A DNA stretch of 64,000 nt from Primula veris (Eukaryota; Streptophyta; Magnoliopsida; Ericales; Primulaceae), in the NCBI GenBank assembly GCA_963682055.1, contig OY821743.1, positions 32,598,702 through 32,662,701 on the forward strand. The letters run 5' to 3'. Both the position numbers and the translations under genes were made by a program. The notes under the pieces are model-generated. The model did no database searches. It saw nothing but the letters and a program-made list of their open reading frames with translations, and was not told where the DNA came from. This document shows positions 1-12,539 of the stretch, one piece after another (within the stretch, counting starts at the first letter, position 1; the number at the start of each line of letters is the position of its first letter).

Positions 1-1794
1 CAAGTCACCAATACTATTGCAAACAAGCCAGTAGTTTTGGCCAGTCTGGTTGCAGCTTTTAACAACATAATCTAGTGTTTTTAACGCTAGCAAAATGTGC
101 TCCCATGCACAGCTTAAAACTCAAAGATTTCGGGCCACAAAATCGGAAAAATCTCAGCTATTAAACTAATCCGACTGTATGCAATCAAATAAGCACACAA
201 AAAAAGAGCTCAGAAGATGCAATTCATGTTCCGATGTTCATGCTACTTGTTTTGAGTGAATAGAACAAAGAATGAAAGATATAAATCTACTTGACCTTAA
301 GAAGGCTATTAAATGGAATGTGTTTTTCGGCTTAAAAGCCCAGTTCCCTATTTTTTGGCATGAAGATGTTAAAAGCTTGCAAAGAGACTAACGCAACTGT
401 TTTTTCAGAAATTAAGCCATTATTTGCAAAAATCATGCAATTAAACAAGCCAATAATTGCATAAACCTATGTTTGTGCAACTCTGTATGAATATTTACAA
501 CAAACAGAGTTTTTTTTTTTTTAGAAATTTACTAAAACCATCACTAGTTCATTATAGCAAGCAGAAGAACACTAATTATCAGTTATAAAATGAAAGACAG
601 ACAAAAAAAACAATGGTGTTAATACATGGCCACTCAGGCTATGTTTGGAAACATATTTTCTTGTCCGAAATCAGATTTAGAAAAAAACTATTTCAAAAAT
701 CGATTGAAAATTCAAATTTCTTATTATTAGAGATTTTTTTAGCTTATTTATCCTAATAATCTGAGTTTTGAAAGGTAAATAATATCACTGTCCAAACACT
801 CGCAGATTTTCAAACGCAAAAATCCAAAATTCAGCTAAAAAAAATATTGCCAAACGAACCCTATCTAAACAATGTGCACAAGTTTGTATAAGAATTACAT
901 CAAACAGAAATAATAATAAAAATATTGAATTTTAACCAAACCATCATAATAACAAACTCATGAAAACCCATTTTCAGTAATGAAATGAAATAATATAAAG
1001 CAATAAAAGAGAATGGTGCTAATACATATGAATTTGTATTTAATAAAAGCAAGAAAGTTCATTGGGGCATTTCATCAAACACTAGGAGTGTATATATGTA
1101 GTAAATAGTATTCACATTAAAAAAAAAGGAATTAAATTAATTTTGTAAAAAGGGTTGATCACTAATTCAGTATTTATCATGATTGGAGTTTTTTTACCTG
1201 GTAAAAAGAGGAAGAGATAGAGAGATAGAGACCAATGTGTAACTTTTTGTAATTTCTGATAACTAATTGGATATTTTTGTATATTGATAGTGTGGAACAG
1301 TGGAAGTGACTGAAACGAATATTTTAATTAATTTATATAGAAAAAAGTTTATATTCCCATAAAAAAAAAAATCAATTCCGTCAATTTTTATTAAAATGGT
1401 TTTATTAAAATGGGAAGGTTTGTAACATCCGACTGTTTACACCTAATTATTTGTTATATTTTATTAACATTTTTTTTAATAGGATATGGGGCGATGCAAA
1501 GCTAGTTAATATAAATTTGCAATCAAGTGGACAATCAAAATTGTTGAAATGTATTATGTATCTTAGCAAGGTTGAATATGTATGTTACTCTACACAAATT
1601 TAAATGGTGTGACCAACTTACCACACGTTGGATAGCGAACACAAAAAACGTCTACGGGTTATTTAAATATAACTTTAAAAAAAGTAAATAGAAAAATATA
1701 TATTTTTATATGTTGTTTGAATTTAACCCTTTAAAGTGACAAATAAACGATGACTTTCAATTTATTTTTTATAAAAACTTAAAATCATTTCTTG
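1..1794. other. AT-rich spacer, no gene seen
   Basis: I see no supported gene here. About 641-870 starts with TATGTTTGGAAAC and ends with CCAAACGAACCC, the kind of edge seen on small hAT-like MITEs, but no clean inverted repeat or target duplication could be fixed. The first 60 bases read open on the minus strand, but no family was recognised. Confidence 0.5.
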
Positions 1795-2049
1795 TTAAGT
1801 AATGATTAACAAAATGATGAAATCACTAACTTAATAAAAAGAATTAAAACATTATTTAGCATAGTCGTGGGATAATTTATGCTTCAATTGGAACTAATGA
1901 CCACAAATAGAATTGTAACCGTAGTTAAAAGGGACGAATCGAGTAATTTCTAGATACTAAGTGATGAATAAAATGATGAAATCATTGGCTTAAGAAAATG
2001 AATAAAAAGAATTAAAACATTATTTAGAATGGTCTTGGGATAATTTATG

Positions 2050-2520
2050 GAAAATGACAGTTTAGTACGTATTTAGAAACTTATTTACAAAAAGTCTGGT
2101 TGTTTTGAACTTGACGACTCTTTTACAAAAAAAAAATACATATTTTGTAAACTTATTTACAAATAGATAAACATGTCATTAAAAAATCCAAAAAAATCAA
2201 ACAAAATATTTAAAAATTAAAACCAATTTTTTTTAAAAAAATACATTTTTTATACAACAAATATATCTGATCATGTCTAATCTTGTATGTCCAATCCTGT
2301 CCAATCATGTATGTCTAATCATATTTAATCATGTCCAATCATGTATGTTTAATCATATTTAATCATATTCAATCATGTATAATCCTGTTTGATACTATGT
2401 ACAATTTTTTTGATTTTAAAAAATATTTTTTTCAACTTTTTCGAATGTTTTACTTTTTTGTTGTTGTTGTTGTTGTTTTATTTATAATTAAGTTGATTGG
2501 TATTTATTTATAAGTCTGAT
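2050..2520. mobile_element. Possible 470-bp insertion between GATAATTTATG copies
   Basis: The duplicated unit is interrupted here. The 11-mer GATAATTTATG stands at 2039-2049 and again at 2521-2531, on either side of unrelated AT-rich sequence. This could be a target-site duplication, but the 11-mer is also part of the local repeat (about 1870-1880), so a rearranged tandem duplication is equally possible. No terminal inverted repeat was found. Confidence 0.3.
2268..2400. repeat. Short-period tandem repeat built on AATCATGT
   Basis: A dozen or so degenerate copies of a roughly 10-12-base unit around (C/T)AATCATGT(A/C) follow one another. A (TTG)n microsatellite lies just after, at about 2458-2476. 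The 60-codon open frame over this stretch is a by-product of the repeat. Confidence 0.7.
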
Positions 2521-2627
2521 GATAATTTATGCTTCAATTGGAAGTAATTATGACAAATATAATTTTGTAACTGTAATTAGAGAGACCTATCGAATAATTT
2601 CCAGATATCAATAAATAAAATAAAAAG

Positions 2628-2715
2628 TCCGACCTACCGGATTCGAACCAGTGACCTAAGGATATCTGATATAACAAACTACAGTCCTCCGCTCTACCAA
2701 CTGAGCTAAGGTCGG
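2628..2715 (-). tRNA. tRNA-Tyr (GTA), intron-containing
   Basis: Read on the minus strand, a 7-bp acceptor stem (CCGACCT with AGGTCGG) closes the cloverleaf, with an A discriminator at 2628. The D-arm TAGCTCAGTTGGTAGAGC and T-arm GGTTCGAATCC are canonical A and B boxes. The anticodon GTA is at 2682-2680. About 15 nt after the anticodon-loop G (TTTGTTATATCAGAT) must be removed to leave a normal 73-nt tRNA. Plant nuclear tRNA-Tyr genes normally carry such an intron. No CCA is encoded. Confidence 0.95.
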
Positions 2716-4277
2716 TTTTTATTTAATTATATCAAATATTTTATTTAACAGAAACAGTCTTATTGGCATAATCTTAACTGTCCATCTCATGATGATGTCT
2801 TCGAACAAATGTTTTGTAATTATGAATCCGTAACAATCTTCCTTATTGACATAGTTGTTTCAATGATGATTAGATCTGCTGCTCTTAGACTTTTGTGGGA
2901 ACAAATATGCAAATTTGTAGCGATAAATTAAAATTTTGGAACTTGTTCGTGAATGCAAGTTATATGTTAGCGGTGGTTGTAATTGTATCAGATATGTGAT
3001 TCATTATATGATAACAAAGTTTTTACCTTACATGTTGTCTCGATCAAATGATGCGTTCCGAATGATATTGTGCTGCAATAGACCATATTGTCAGACACTC
3101 AGTTTCAAGCATCAAACTTATATAAACCAAGTAAGCAAATTAAAAAATGATTACCGAAGAAAAGTACGCAGATAAATATGTACACTGGTCAGCTTACTCT
3201 TCAGACGATAATGTACCAAAAAACAATATGTTGCAATGACCGAATTATAGGTGTGATGCCGTATCACTTCAGTTATTTAAGGTTCGGACTTTCTTAAGCC
3301 TTTTCAGTCGTTAGAGACACTAAGTTAGCTGTATCAAGCACTCAACTTGGTCCTTATGGCACATTTCTTCTGAGTTTCAAAAGGGCTAAAGGTTAATCCG
3401 TAACAATTAACCTTGCTTTGATGTATGAAAACCTCAAGTAAATTGTAAAAAATACATATCATTAATCCATGAGGGGTCTAACCCTACCCCTTCATCAAAC
3501 TCGACGACATCCGAATTTTGGTGAAAGATGTTTCTTCAAAAGGAACCCTAAGAAAAGTGCAAAAATGTGATCTTTTTTTCTGAACGAAATCTTTTCGAGG
3601 AAAAAAAAACTCTAATCCAAGAATACCACGTCAATCTTTCATCGTCACCCCACCACCTGTTAAGGAAATATCTTTTGCACAAAGGTTGGCTATAGATTTC
3701 ACGTAAAAACTCCAGCTCTGCTTAATAACGAAAAAATAACTTCTTACTCTTATCATCAGGCACAAAAAGATGACTGGTACGGGATTGACATCTCATTTAT
3801 AGTTCTGAGCGCTCCTCGTATAAAAATACATGTTTGTTGGTAAAAGGACAAGAAACTAAAATAAACAGATGCAGAAATTGAATTGGGTTAACATTTAATA
3901 TGGAAGAAACAATTTGTGAACATATATGATTTATACTCACATAATTACACCCATACGTTCTTTATAAAACAACAAATGAAATTTCCTTTATTTTGTTACC
4001 ACCTTCACAAATCTAAACTCGTCGTATGGTTGTATAGTAAAATACAAGGACACCGAAATAACTCCTATATTCTCTTGCACATACTACAGTCGTATAATTA
4101 CATGGTCCTATAAACGCCTTGCGGCTCTATAGGAGTTGTGTGGTTGGCTCCACAATTTCTTTTCTTCCCTTTTAAGATCTTTGATGCTTAACTTGGAAGT
4201 TGGACCGAACAAAATGAATATCAATAATATATTGAACTACCTATTTGTACCTTCTTCGAAGGATTAAAATTTTAAAT
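2716..4277. other. Spacer between tRNA-Tyr and the QUA2-like gene
   Basis: No gene is supported. Open frames of 60-79 codons here have no recognisable motif. The right part (roughly 4100-4277) is probably the 3' UTR and termination region of the QUA2-like gene, which ends at 4278 on the minus strand. Confidence 0.5.
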
Positions 4278-7200
4278 TTATTTTGCTTGTTTTTTAAGGA
4301 AAGGTTTTTGGCATATGAGAAGTTTTGCGTCACTGTTATTTTCGATTTCTATGACACGTGCATCCCATCTCAACCTTGTGGCAAGACCTCTTGCTATATC
4401 GATGAGAGAAGCAGTGTCACGGAGTATAATCCATCCCTGCAATTTGACATGTTATAATTAGCGAATCAAATAAAGTGGCAAAAAGTGAAAATCTGACAAC
4501 CCAGAAACAACTGTAAGTATAGCATAATAGATGAGCCTACATTCTTTTTTACCATCTTTTAAAGAGTGAAAACAAAAAAAAAAAACAAAAAACCCTTTTA
4601 TGGCTCATCTATAAAATTATTGGGTTTTTTGGGGTAAACCCATCTATAAAAAAAACATAGCAGTGGAAGTTTCCTGATTTATAGGCGATGATAAAACCAG
4701 ATGAAACCAAATAAGCAACTCCAAAGAGAAGTGGTATGCGAAGAAAAATAAATAGAATACTATATCTATAGTTTGGCAAGAAGGATTGGAATGCAATTGA
4801 ACTTTGTAATTTACTACTCCATTTCAATCACCAAAGTATTACTATAATCATATCCACTATTTCCGACAACCTTCATTTTCAGATAATGAACTCTACTTGA
4901 TTGCATTTGCTTACTTATATCAAATTACCCTTAATTCCTTCAGGTGAACTGTTTCAAGACAGGGATATGACAAAACATGCATCCCTATACTCGTTAACCA
5001 TCTTACAGGTTTAATATAAAAGCTAAAATGCTTCCTTCAATAAATGACCTTAAATCTTTATCAACGTGCTTAACACACGACAATAACAAGACAAAATAGG
5101 AAAATAAACATAAAAGTGGAACTGGAAGCTGTAGTACCTCTGGACGAAGCAATCGATCGATCTCGGTGAAGATATCAAGCAAGGTACACTTATGCTGCTT
5201 CGCACTTTCAAGTGATAAAAATCCACTACCATGAACCAAATCGTATGTTCTAGGGTAGGTCGGGAATGCTTCACACCTGACATAAATTATTATATTGGCA
5301 AAATCAGTTTTAAGTACATACAAGATTAAAAGGATCAGTTACAACAATTTAATTTCAAAATTAAATCATTTGGATGTTAAATACTAATTTCTGCTAAAAA
5401 ATATTAAATTTCTGTTGTATATAAGAATCAACATCAACAACAGTGGTTGATATTGGTACGGTAATCTTTACCCTTCACAACCAACAGATGGTTGTGTTGA
5501 AATTGTAGTTTTTCTACAAACCCAAGGTTGCACTGGCAGGTCTAAGGAATAATGATTCTCCTTTAGTGAAAACATTTATAACATTTGAGTTTGATCAAAG
5601 AGTGATTCATGTGAAAATTTGGTCCAAAGATTCAACATGGAAGAATGTAGCAGAAATTAGAGTGATGTTCTTGCATTTATGACTTTTTGTAACGATATTT
5701 TCTTTTCTGTTACATATTCTCAAGAGATACTTAGGTGGAAAATCCTTTCCCCTAACGAAGCCTAAGCATTCATATGATACGGCAAACATGGTTGTTAATG
5801 CAGAATAGCTAAGAATGTACAGCTACAACTGTTTTGTCACACATCTTACGGGTATAAAGAGCTAACACAACAATTTCACAGTTAGATATGTAGAAACATG
5901 TACGCAGGAAAAATAAAATTCATGGATTCCTGGAAAGATATCTAAACAGAAATGTTAAAGGTGGAAACAAAATACCAGTCATGTAAAACTCCAAGAAAAC
6001 CCCTGTCAACAATTAAAGGAAGGGTATTCGGCCCAGTTGTAGGTACCACATTCATGACCCAAACAGATTTTCCAGCTTCTAATAAAGCTGAATTAAATCC
6101 GCCGAAACGTGCATTCATATCCAAAATATTTCTTAGCATGTTATAAGGCGGAGAAGGGTCTTCATCTCCAGGTCTCTTTGGATGATCCGAAAATATTAGC
6201 GGTGAGAGTAGAGACCAATAATTTCTAACCGCGGAGTTACAGTTTTGCGCATCTTCAGAAAAATCGTCTGGAAGTACACCTGGTAGAAAAATCGATAATA
6301 AGATTCAATTATCAAAGAGAACTTAATAATATTAGATGAAAAGTCTACATATATTTAAATTGGGGTAAAATTAAGAATTTAGTAGGACCGCTTCCAGAGT
6401 TTTGGGGGGGTTTTAGGCAATCATAAAAGCAGGAGCTTTGTTAAGATAATATTATGATACTAAAGAGTTTGTAAATTTAAAAGGATTTTAAGAATTATTT
6501 TGTGTGGGTCCTGTAGGCCACAGGCAACTTGGTCTACCCTTGTAGCAACCGGGCCTGGATTTAAGAACAGAGGAGACAATAAAATATTTGCATAAGAAAT
6601 TTAACTTTTTTATATGAGAACTGAGACTTGTTTAGTGGCGAAATAGGTGGAAATATAAATAGTTAAGGGAAAAAAAGTACTAGCACTAACAGAGACGTAT
6701 CAGAGTGATCTTAACTGTTGTAAACATGCTTGAGCTTTGGAGAACTATAACTTAAGTTCAAACGGTGACAAAAATGAGTATAATCACTTCTGGCAATAAG
6801 TGGATTCTATATTTTTTTAAACACCTGAGAGTTTGAGATACAATTTTTGCATTAAAAAGAAGTAGCTATTCATGTGAAAAATAGAAAATGGAAATGTAAA
6901 TGTAAAAAGAAAGGAAAGAAAAGGGAATGACTAGTATCAACAAATAAGTGTCACAGAGATGTAGAATTCTTCATTCCTGGATGTGACACCTTTGATTAAA
7001 CTTTTAAGATTAGGGTGCTAAGGAATATATTAATTACCATAGACAGCAAGTTCTTTTGAATTCAACTTTGATCTTGAAGGCCAGTTTGGCCTTTCATTGA
7101 TGGAAATCCATCGACGGCTCTGGGTTCCTCCGATGCAAGTTTGGAGTTGCCGATAATATGGTGACTCTACATCATGTCCCTTACTGCAAATAGAAAGACC

Positions 7201-10200
7201 TGAACCAGTTTTCCTATAAATAAATAAGAACAGAACAAAAACGACAGTTCAGTCAGTATTAAGGTAACAGTTATAGCTCACAATCATACTGAATATGAAA
7301 ATACACATCAGAACAATTACTTTAAAAAATCTGGAAGGCTTACTAAATATATATTGGCTTTGAAATACTATGTTAGAACCTCGATAATCTATGGATAGAA
7401 GTATACGTAAGAGCAGTCAGGTACAATGACCGGAAGAGAAGTTTATGTGGAACCAAAGCCCCAGTCACAAATCTGATACAGTTTTTGCAATCAAACCGAA
7501 ATTGGAAAGGAAATTACACTGGAAATAACCGTTACTGAAAATGATCTTGAATACTTAGTACAAAACTTACTAAAGTCTCCAATTACAATCCACAATGATC
7601 TTTTAAGCACATAAGCTCCTTACATCTAACTAAAAAAATTACTACAGGAAGGTTCTCTTTGTACCAACTCAAATCACAATTATCTGAAAATCTATTTGAT
7701 TAAAGCGTTCAAAAGAACACAATTTCTAAATATGACACAGCCACGAAATCGGAAAATGAGAAACGCAAATGAAAAGACGCCATATTTAAAATGGAAGGAC
7801 AGTTCTTCTCCAGAAATGAATCTACATAAGAGGTAAAAGTTTGAAAGAGATTAAATCACAAACATTCACTCACCTAGCACTATAGCAATTCTTTTTAGCA
7901 GCCTTTTTCCACACAACAGTCTCATCCTGTTGTGACAACAGTTCCCAACAAAGATTCTCCGCGAAACTGCGAACAATGTTCCATCTTTTCATATTTTCTT
8001 TGTCTCGGATGGAAACTTGTGTCAATGGAGAGGTCCAAACGAAGTATCCACCAGGCCTAAGTACTCTATCAGCTTCAATTAAAAGAATACCCTCTGTACC
8101 ACATAATGACAGCAAGTGACCAAACAACTAACATAAATTTAAAACAGCAACAGTATGTATGAGCAATGAAATAATCTGGGAACTACACTTTTCTCATTTC
8201 TTCCGTGAACGTTTTACCCTTTTACTTATTAAAAGATGAGAAGGCATAAGGACAAAAAGTGCAATCAGTATTTCAGGTTTGAGTAACATATTCTAATTTC
8301 TAAATGTCATACACTGTCAAAAACTATATGACGGTTAACCATGAAGGAGCAGATATGTGCAGAACATTTTTTTGTGTGCTTTGTTCTTGTTGTAAATGAG
8401 TAGATACACAAATGAACTTTTTTCCTTTTGCAAAATAAACATATAAGTTTCTTAAACATGCTTGGTTGCATAATCTTTGCAGTACACTAATTTCAGTATG
8501 AGAACCCACAAGGTCATAAGACCCTGCCTACATTTCAGGTTAACTAACTTATTCTAACTGGTCAAACAAGTCAAAAACAATATGATGGTTGATATGAGAC
8601 AGCCAAGGTTGTAAAAAACACTAATCGGTGATTTTTACAACCATGGATATAACAGTACACACACATTTTTTTCAGCTTGTTCTTATTAAAAATCAGTACA
8701 TACTAGATATTCATATGTACCTTTGCAAAGTAAATATCTAACTCATGCTTGGTTGCATATAGGTAGACATCTAACAAGTTGGAGTGCTTATCTTTCCTGA
8801 TACTCCCTCCGTTCCTATTTAATTGTCCATTACGAAACTAAGTGCAATTTTGACCGGCCAAGAACTTGTATCAAAATTGTCGGAATGAAAATTTTCAAAA
8901 GTTGATTATATAGTTCAAATGTTAAATTTTATGATTAGATTTAAAAAAAATTCATTTCGACAATTTTGATACAAGTTATAAGCCGGTCAAAATTGCACGT
9001 AGTTTCGTAGTGGACAATTAAATGGGAACGGAGGGAGTAGTTTAAATCCTAGCTTGCAAGTAAAATAACTTATTTCAATCCCTATCAAAGAACATCTGTG
9101 TGCTTGTGTACATGAATTAAGACGTAATTGGACCTTTCCGTATATTAAACATCAACCACATGCTTTGTTGAATAAAGATGACACCTAAATACTTTGAGAG
9201 CTTATCATGTCTTATGGTATTAAATTTTAGGTCTCAAGTAAAATACCTTTTTTATCCCAATCAATACCGCACCTTGAACAATGCACCATATCGAACGAAA
9301 GAGACGGATATGGTAATTGCTTCGAGACAAAAGATGCAACCATCGCAGGAAGGCCTCTCTCTAGAGTCAGCTGAACTTGACTTCCCGAGGTCTCGTAATT
9401 TGCTATACACATTGTCAAAATTTGCTTTGTATATAAATGGGCACCAAAGCTACCGTATCCACATCCTATGTCCAAGAGGGTTCTAATCTGAAACATAAAA
9501 GTGAAAATAATCACACATTGGTTTCTCTTAACTGTTTATGTGGAATTTATCACTTCTCTGTAGCCACCACATATCATTTTAAGTTTCAAATTTCAGTCAA
9601 TATATTCCACAAAATCAAAGAATTACTACACCAGCGATTCATTTTTAACTCGAATTTACTACTCATGAATTTACTGTTCGAATACACTGATGTACGTCAT
9701 TTTAATTTAAACTTCCAAATCGTGAATTCTATTAGATTGGCGCAGTAATTGTTGGATATTGTGTAAATGATATCTAAATGGTGAATGTTCATAGGTTAGT
9801 CTACTAATTGTTCAATTTTGTACGAGTTGATGTCTAAATTGTGAACTTTGACAGGTCGGTGCACAATTTATTAGAGGTCGACAGTTTGATTTGCAGAAAT
9901 GATATTTTCCCCATGTTTTATAACATGTCCAAGGCCATTACCTTATTCACCCAAAAAAAAAAAAAGCCCATTACCTTTTTCTATCAAAAGTAGGGACACA
10001 CCACTGAACTCAGTAAAGTTCTTCCAATAAATAGGTAATGACATAATAATGAAGGCATGCCTGCGTATGCAGTATATTCCAATGACATTGATCAAAAAAG
10101 GTAAAAATAAAATTAAAAAAATACTTACTCCTGCTTGTAAAAAGTTGGATTCATTTCGTAGGCCAATCATTTCTGCAATTTGATGAGAGTAGTCTTCAAC

Positions 10201-11347
10201 ACCATCAAACATAGAAGCTGAACGGAAAGAAATTTGCTCTTCCTCTAACATCATCATCCTGTTCCCCAGCAATGATTAAAAGAGAAAATAAATATAAGTA
10301 CAATTGGACAGCACATCGTATCTGAACAAGATAATGGATATATATTATGAGACTGGTAATATATTTTGAAGATAAACTTGTGCCTTAGCTTTTAGGCTGT
10401 TATGCATTAGGATATTGAGCTTACCCTCCCAAAGCAAGAATATCTAAGCTGGAGACCTAACTTTAAACCGCCTTTTTGTTGAGCAAAACATTTAACTTAA
10501 AATGTGCGATTAAACTAGCATGAAATGAGAAGTGATTACTGAGGAATATAAGTGTAAAAAAAATATCATTATAGTAAATTTTTCCATTCAAAATTTGATG
10601 GACAATATTAAAGTAAATCAAGACACACCTCTTAGTCACACTCCCAGAAGAAAGCACCTCCTGAGCTGTAATTTTAACATTAGAAACCGATATAACGTCT
10701 TTACCCGTAGGCCATCTTAAAGGGATCTTATAATTTGAAGGTGGAAGAACCAAACAGTTTTCTCGTTCCCTGTTTCCACACAGGCGATCACTCTCTTCCC
10801 CTTCTTTAACGCCTAAGGCTAAATTTTCTGTGCTATTAAAACAAGGTACGTAACTATCATATTCATCCGAACAAAATTCTAGTTCTTTTGTTTTCGAGGA
10901 ACCGAGGGAAAGCTCCCCAATATCCCATAAGTCCGATACGAGTTGCTCTTGTATACGCCTATTCACTCGTATAACATGACCTCTATCTCTGCTGGTCATT
11001 GAAATTGTCCACCATAAAGATCCCATAAGAGCAAAAACAATAAGCACTAAACTGAATTGAAGAAACAGCAGTGTTAAATTATACCGACTTTTTAAAGGGC
11101 TGGGACTATTCGAATCGGGCAAGTGACCATTTTCGTTAGGATTGTTCTTAGAAGCTGGACTATCAGGAAAAAGGAATTTAAAGGGGAATCTTAGAGAGGT
11201 GTTTGTAGTTCGATCCGGAGAAGTACGATTTTTATCTGAATCTTCTTTTTCTGTTTTATCTTTCTTTTGAGAATCATCCCAAAAATCTTCTCCGTTCCAC
11301 GATAATCGTCCACCACCAGATACACCTCTGTGAAGCGGTCGTGACAT
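4278..11347 (-). CDS. QUA2: QUA2/TSD2-like Golgi pectin methyltransferase, 8 exons
   Basis: Exons on the minus strand: 11347-10629, 10258-10129, 9487-9247, 8093-7874, 7213-7038, 6279-5976, 5276-5138, 4436-4278. All borders are GT...AG, and the joined frame is 696 codons including TAA. The start MSRPLHRG is the first ATG; the codon two before it is GTG. The protein has a short basic cytosolic tail, one membrane anchor at about residues 90-115 ([19 protein letters not shown]), a stem, and a Methyltransf_29 domain with the SAM-binding motif [10 protein letters not shown] near residue 289 and LDMNARFGG near 549. RRWI, RSKLN and the NMLRN segment also match the family. In Arabidopsis QUA2/TSD2 is a Golgi enzyme needed for homogalacturonan methyl-esterification and cell adhesion, and is about 684 residues, so this copy is full length. 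No break is seen. The assignment to the QUA2 branch rests on my recall of the family, not on a search. Confidence 0.93.
8275..8765. repeat. Tandem duplication in QUA2 intron
   Basis: Two diverged copies of about 240-260 bp lie head to tail in the intron between exons 3 and 4. Each starts near CAGGTT...AACTTATTCTAA and ends with CATGCTTGGTTGCATA (near 8457 and 8744). Non-coding. Confidence 0.6.
8803..9037. mobile_element. Stowaway MITE in QUA2 intron
   Basis: The element is 235 bp and begins CTCCCTCCGTTCC. It ends with the inverted form GGGAACGGAGGGAG and is flanked by TA on both sides (8801-8802 and 9038-9039). The two arms pair over much of their length (AATTGTCCA, TTTTGACCGG, CTTGTATCAAAATTGTCG), so the whole element can fold into a hairpin. 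These terminal bases and the TA target site are those of Stowaway (Tc1/mariner-derived) MITEs. A truncated relative lies at 32288-32440. Confidence 0.93.
9735..9885. repeat. Two imperfect 68-70-bp direct repeats in QUA2 intron
   Basis: The pattern (A/T)GGTGAATGTTCATAGGTTAG then (A/T)AATTGTT(C/G) recurs as TTGTGAACTTTGACAGGTCGG in the intron between exons 2 and 3. Copies are diverged. No function is evident. Confidence 0.4.
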
Positions 11348-11356
11348 TTTCACAAC

Positions 11357-12480
11357 CTACAAAAATTTACTTTCAATCAAAATGAGCTAAAACAATAATA
11401 ACTGAAAATGACCCAAATTCAAAAGGCCGTAAAGAGCTTGTTCAAGTGCAGATTATAAGCAAATAAGATTGGCTAATTGTGACAGAGAAAAATGATATCT
11501 TTCGGGTTCTTTTTTTTACCTTTACAGGCCAAAAAACCAAACACCTCAACTTTTAAGCTCTCCACCAAATGCAACACATACAACTTAAAATCAAAAAGGA
11601 AAAAAAAACTGAGCTTGATAGCTAACAACAACTAAGCCATGGATTAATAAAACATGAAATAATAACAAGGAGCCAAAAATATTGTGGAAAAAGGTTACAA
11701 AAGTGAACCACAATTAGAAAATTTAGAGCCTAATATGGGATCAACTCATTTTCTGTGTAAAAAAATCCATTAAAACAATTGCATATTTTGTTTTTTTCCC
11801 AAAATTCCTTCTTTAACCCAAATCTATCATTAGAAAGGATAAATTCAGTGCTTAAAATGAAAATTACCATATAAGGGGAAAATGAGCAAATGGGAATCTG
11901 ATCAATAAATTCGAGAGGGCCAAAATAAATTTCCAATTATGTCCCCAAAAGATACTCCATAAAAAATAGAAAATCAAGTTAGACAATTTAACTCAGGTGA
12001 AGAACAGAACAATAAAAAACAAAAATATAGAGAAAGGGAAAAAAAGCTATAAACATAGCCAATTAAATGAATCAAATTTTTAGAATGATCAAAATGTTAA
12101 AGATGGTCTTTTTGATTTTTCTCAAAGAATTTGATCAATAATTTAAGAGGGTCAAATTAATATGCAAATAATGTCCTAAAAAAACACTCCATAACAAAAA
12201 TAGAACAATCAAGGTAGCTAAAATAACCCAGGTCAAAGCAATATTTATAGAATATAAACACAAATACATACATACATTAATATATATATATGTATATATG
12301 TTGTACCCAAATGAAAGAATGAGAAGATTACATAGGAATTATTAATATTATTGGCATAAGGAAATAAATACCTGAAAGTAAATGTGAGCAAAGATCACAC
12401 TAAATTCAGCTTGAGTGAAAAAAATAGCCTTTTTAACACAGCTTTATTTCTCTCTCTCTCTAATAGACAGATACAGAAAT
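11357..12480 (-). promoter_or_regulatory. Likely 5'-UTR intron, leader and promoter of the QUA2-like gene
   Basis: Nine bases upstream of the ATG is an acceptor-like TTTTTGTAG (AG at 11358-11357). A donor-like CTTTCAG|GTATTTATTT lies at 12372/12371, giving a possible 1-kb leader intron. Upstream of this is a CT/AG-rich leader (about 12440-12465) and then a long ATATAT tract (about 12480-12535) that could supply TATA elements. The intron is inferred from splice signals only. Confidence 0.4.
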
Positions 12481-12482
12481 AA

Positions 12483-12518
<36 letters not shown>

Positions 12519-12539
12519 GTATAGATATAGATATATAGT

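Larger units (their letters stand above)
1795..2605. repeat. Diverged local duplication, three partial copies
   Basis: A segment with AAAATGATGAAATCA followed by GAATTAAAACATTATTTAG occurs near 1812-1857 and again near 1972-2026. The following segment (GATAATTTATGCTTCAATTG) at about 1870-1957 recurs at 2521-2605. The copies are diverged and non-coding. The break between 2050 and 2520 is listed separately. Confidence 0.7.

Noticed and set aside
1..60. Exon on the minus strand (CNQTGQNYWLVCNSIGD)
   Set aside because: The open stretch is only about 20 codons at the window edge and I recognise no family; it cannot be tested without flanking sequence.
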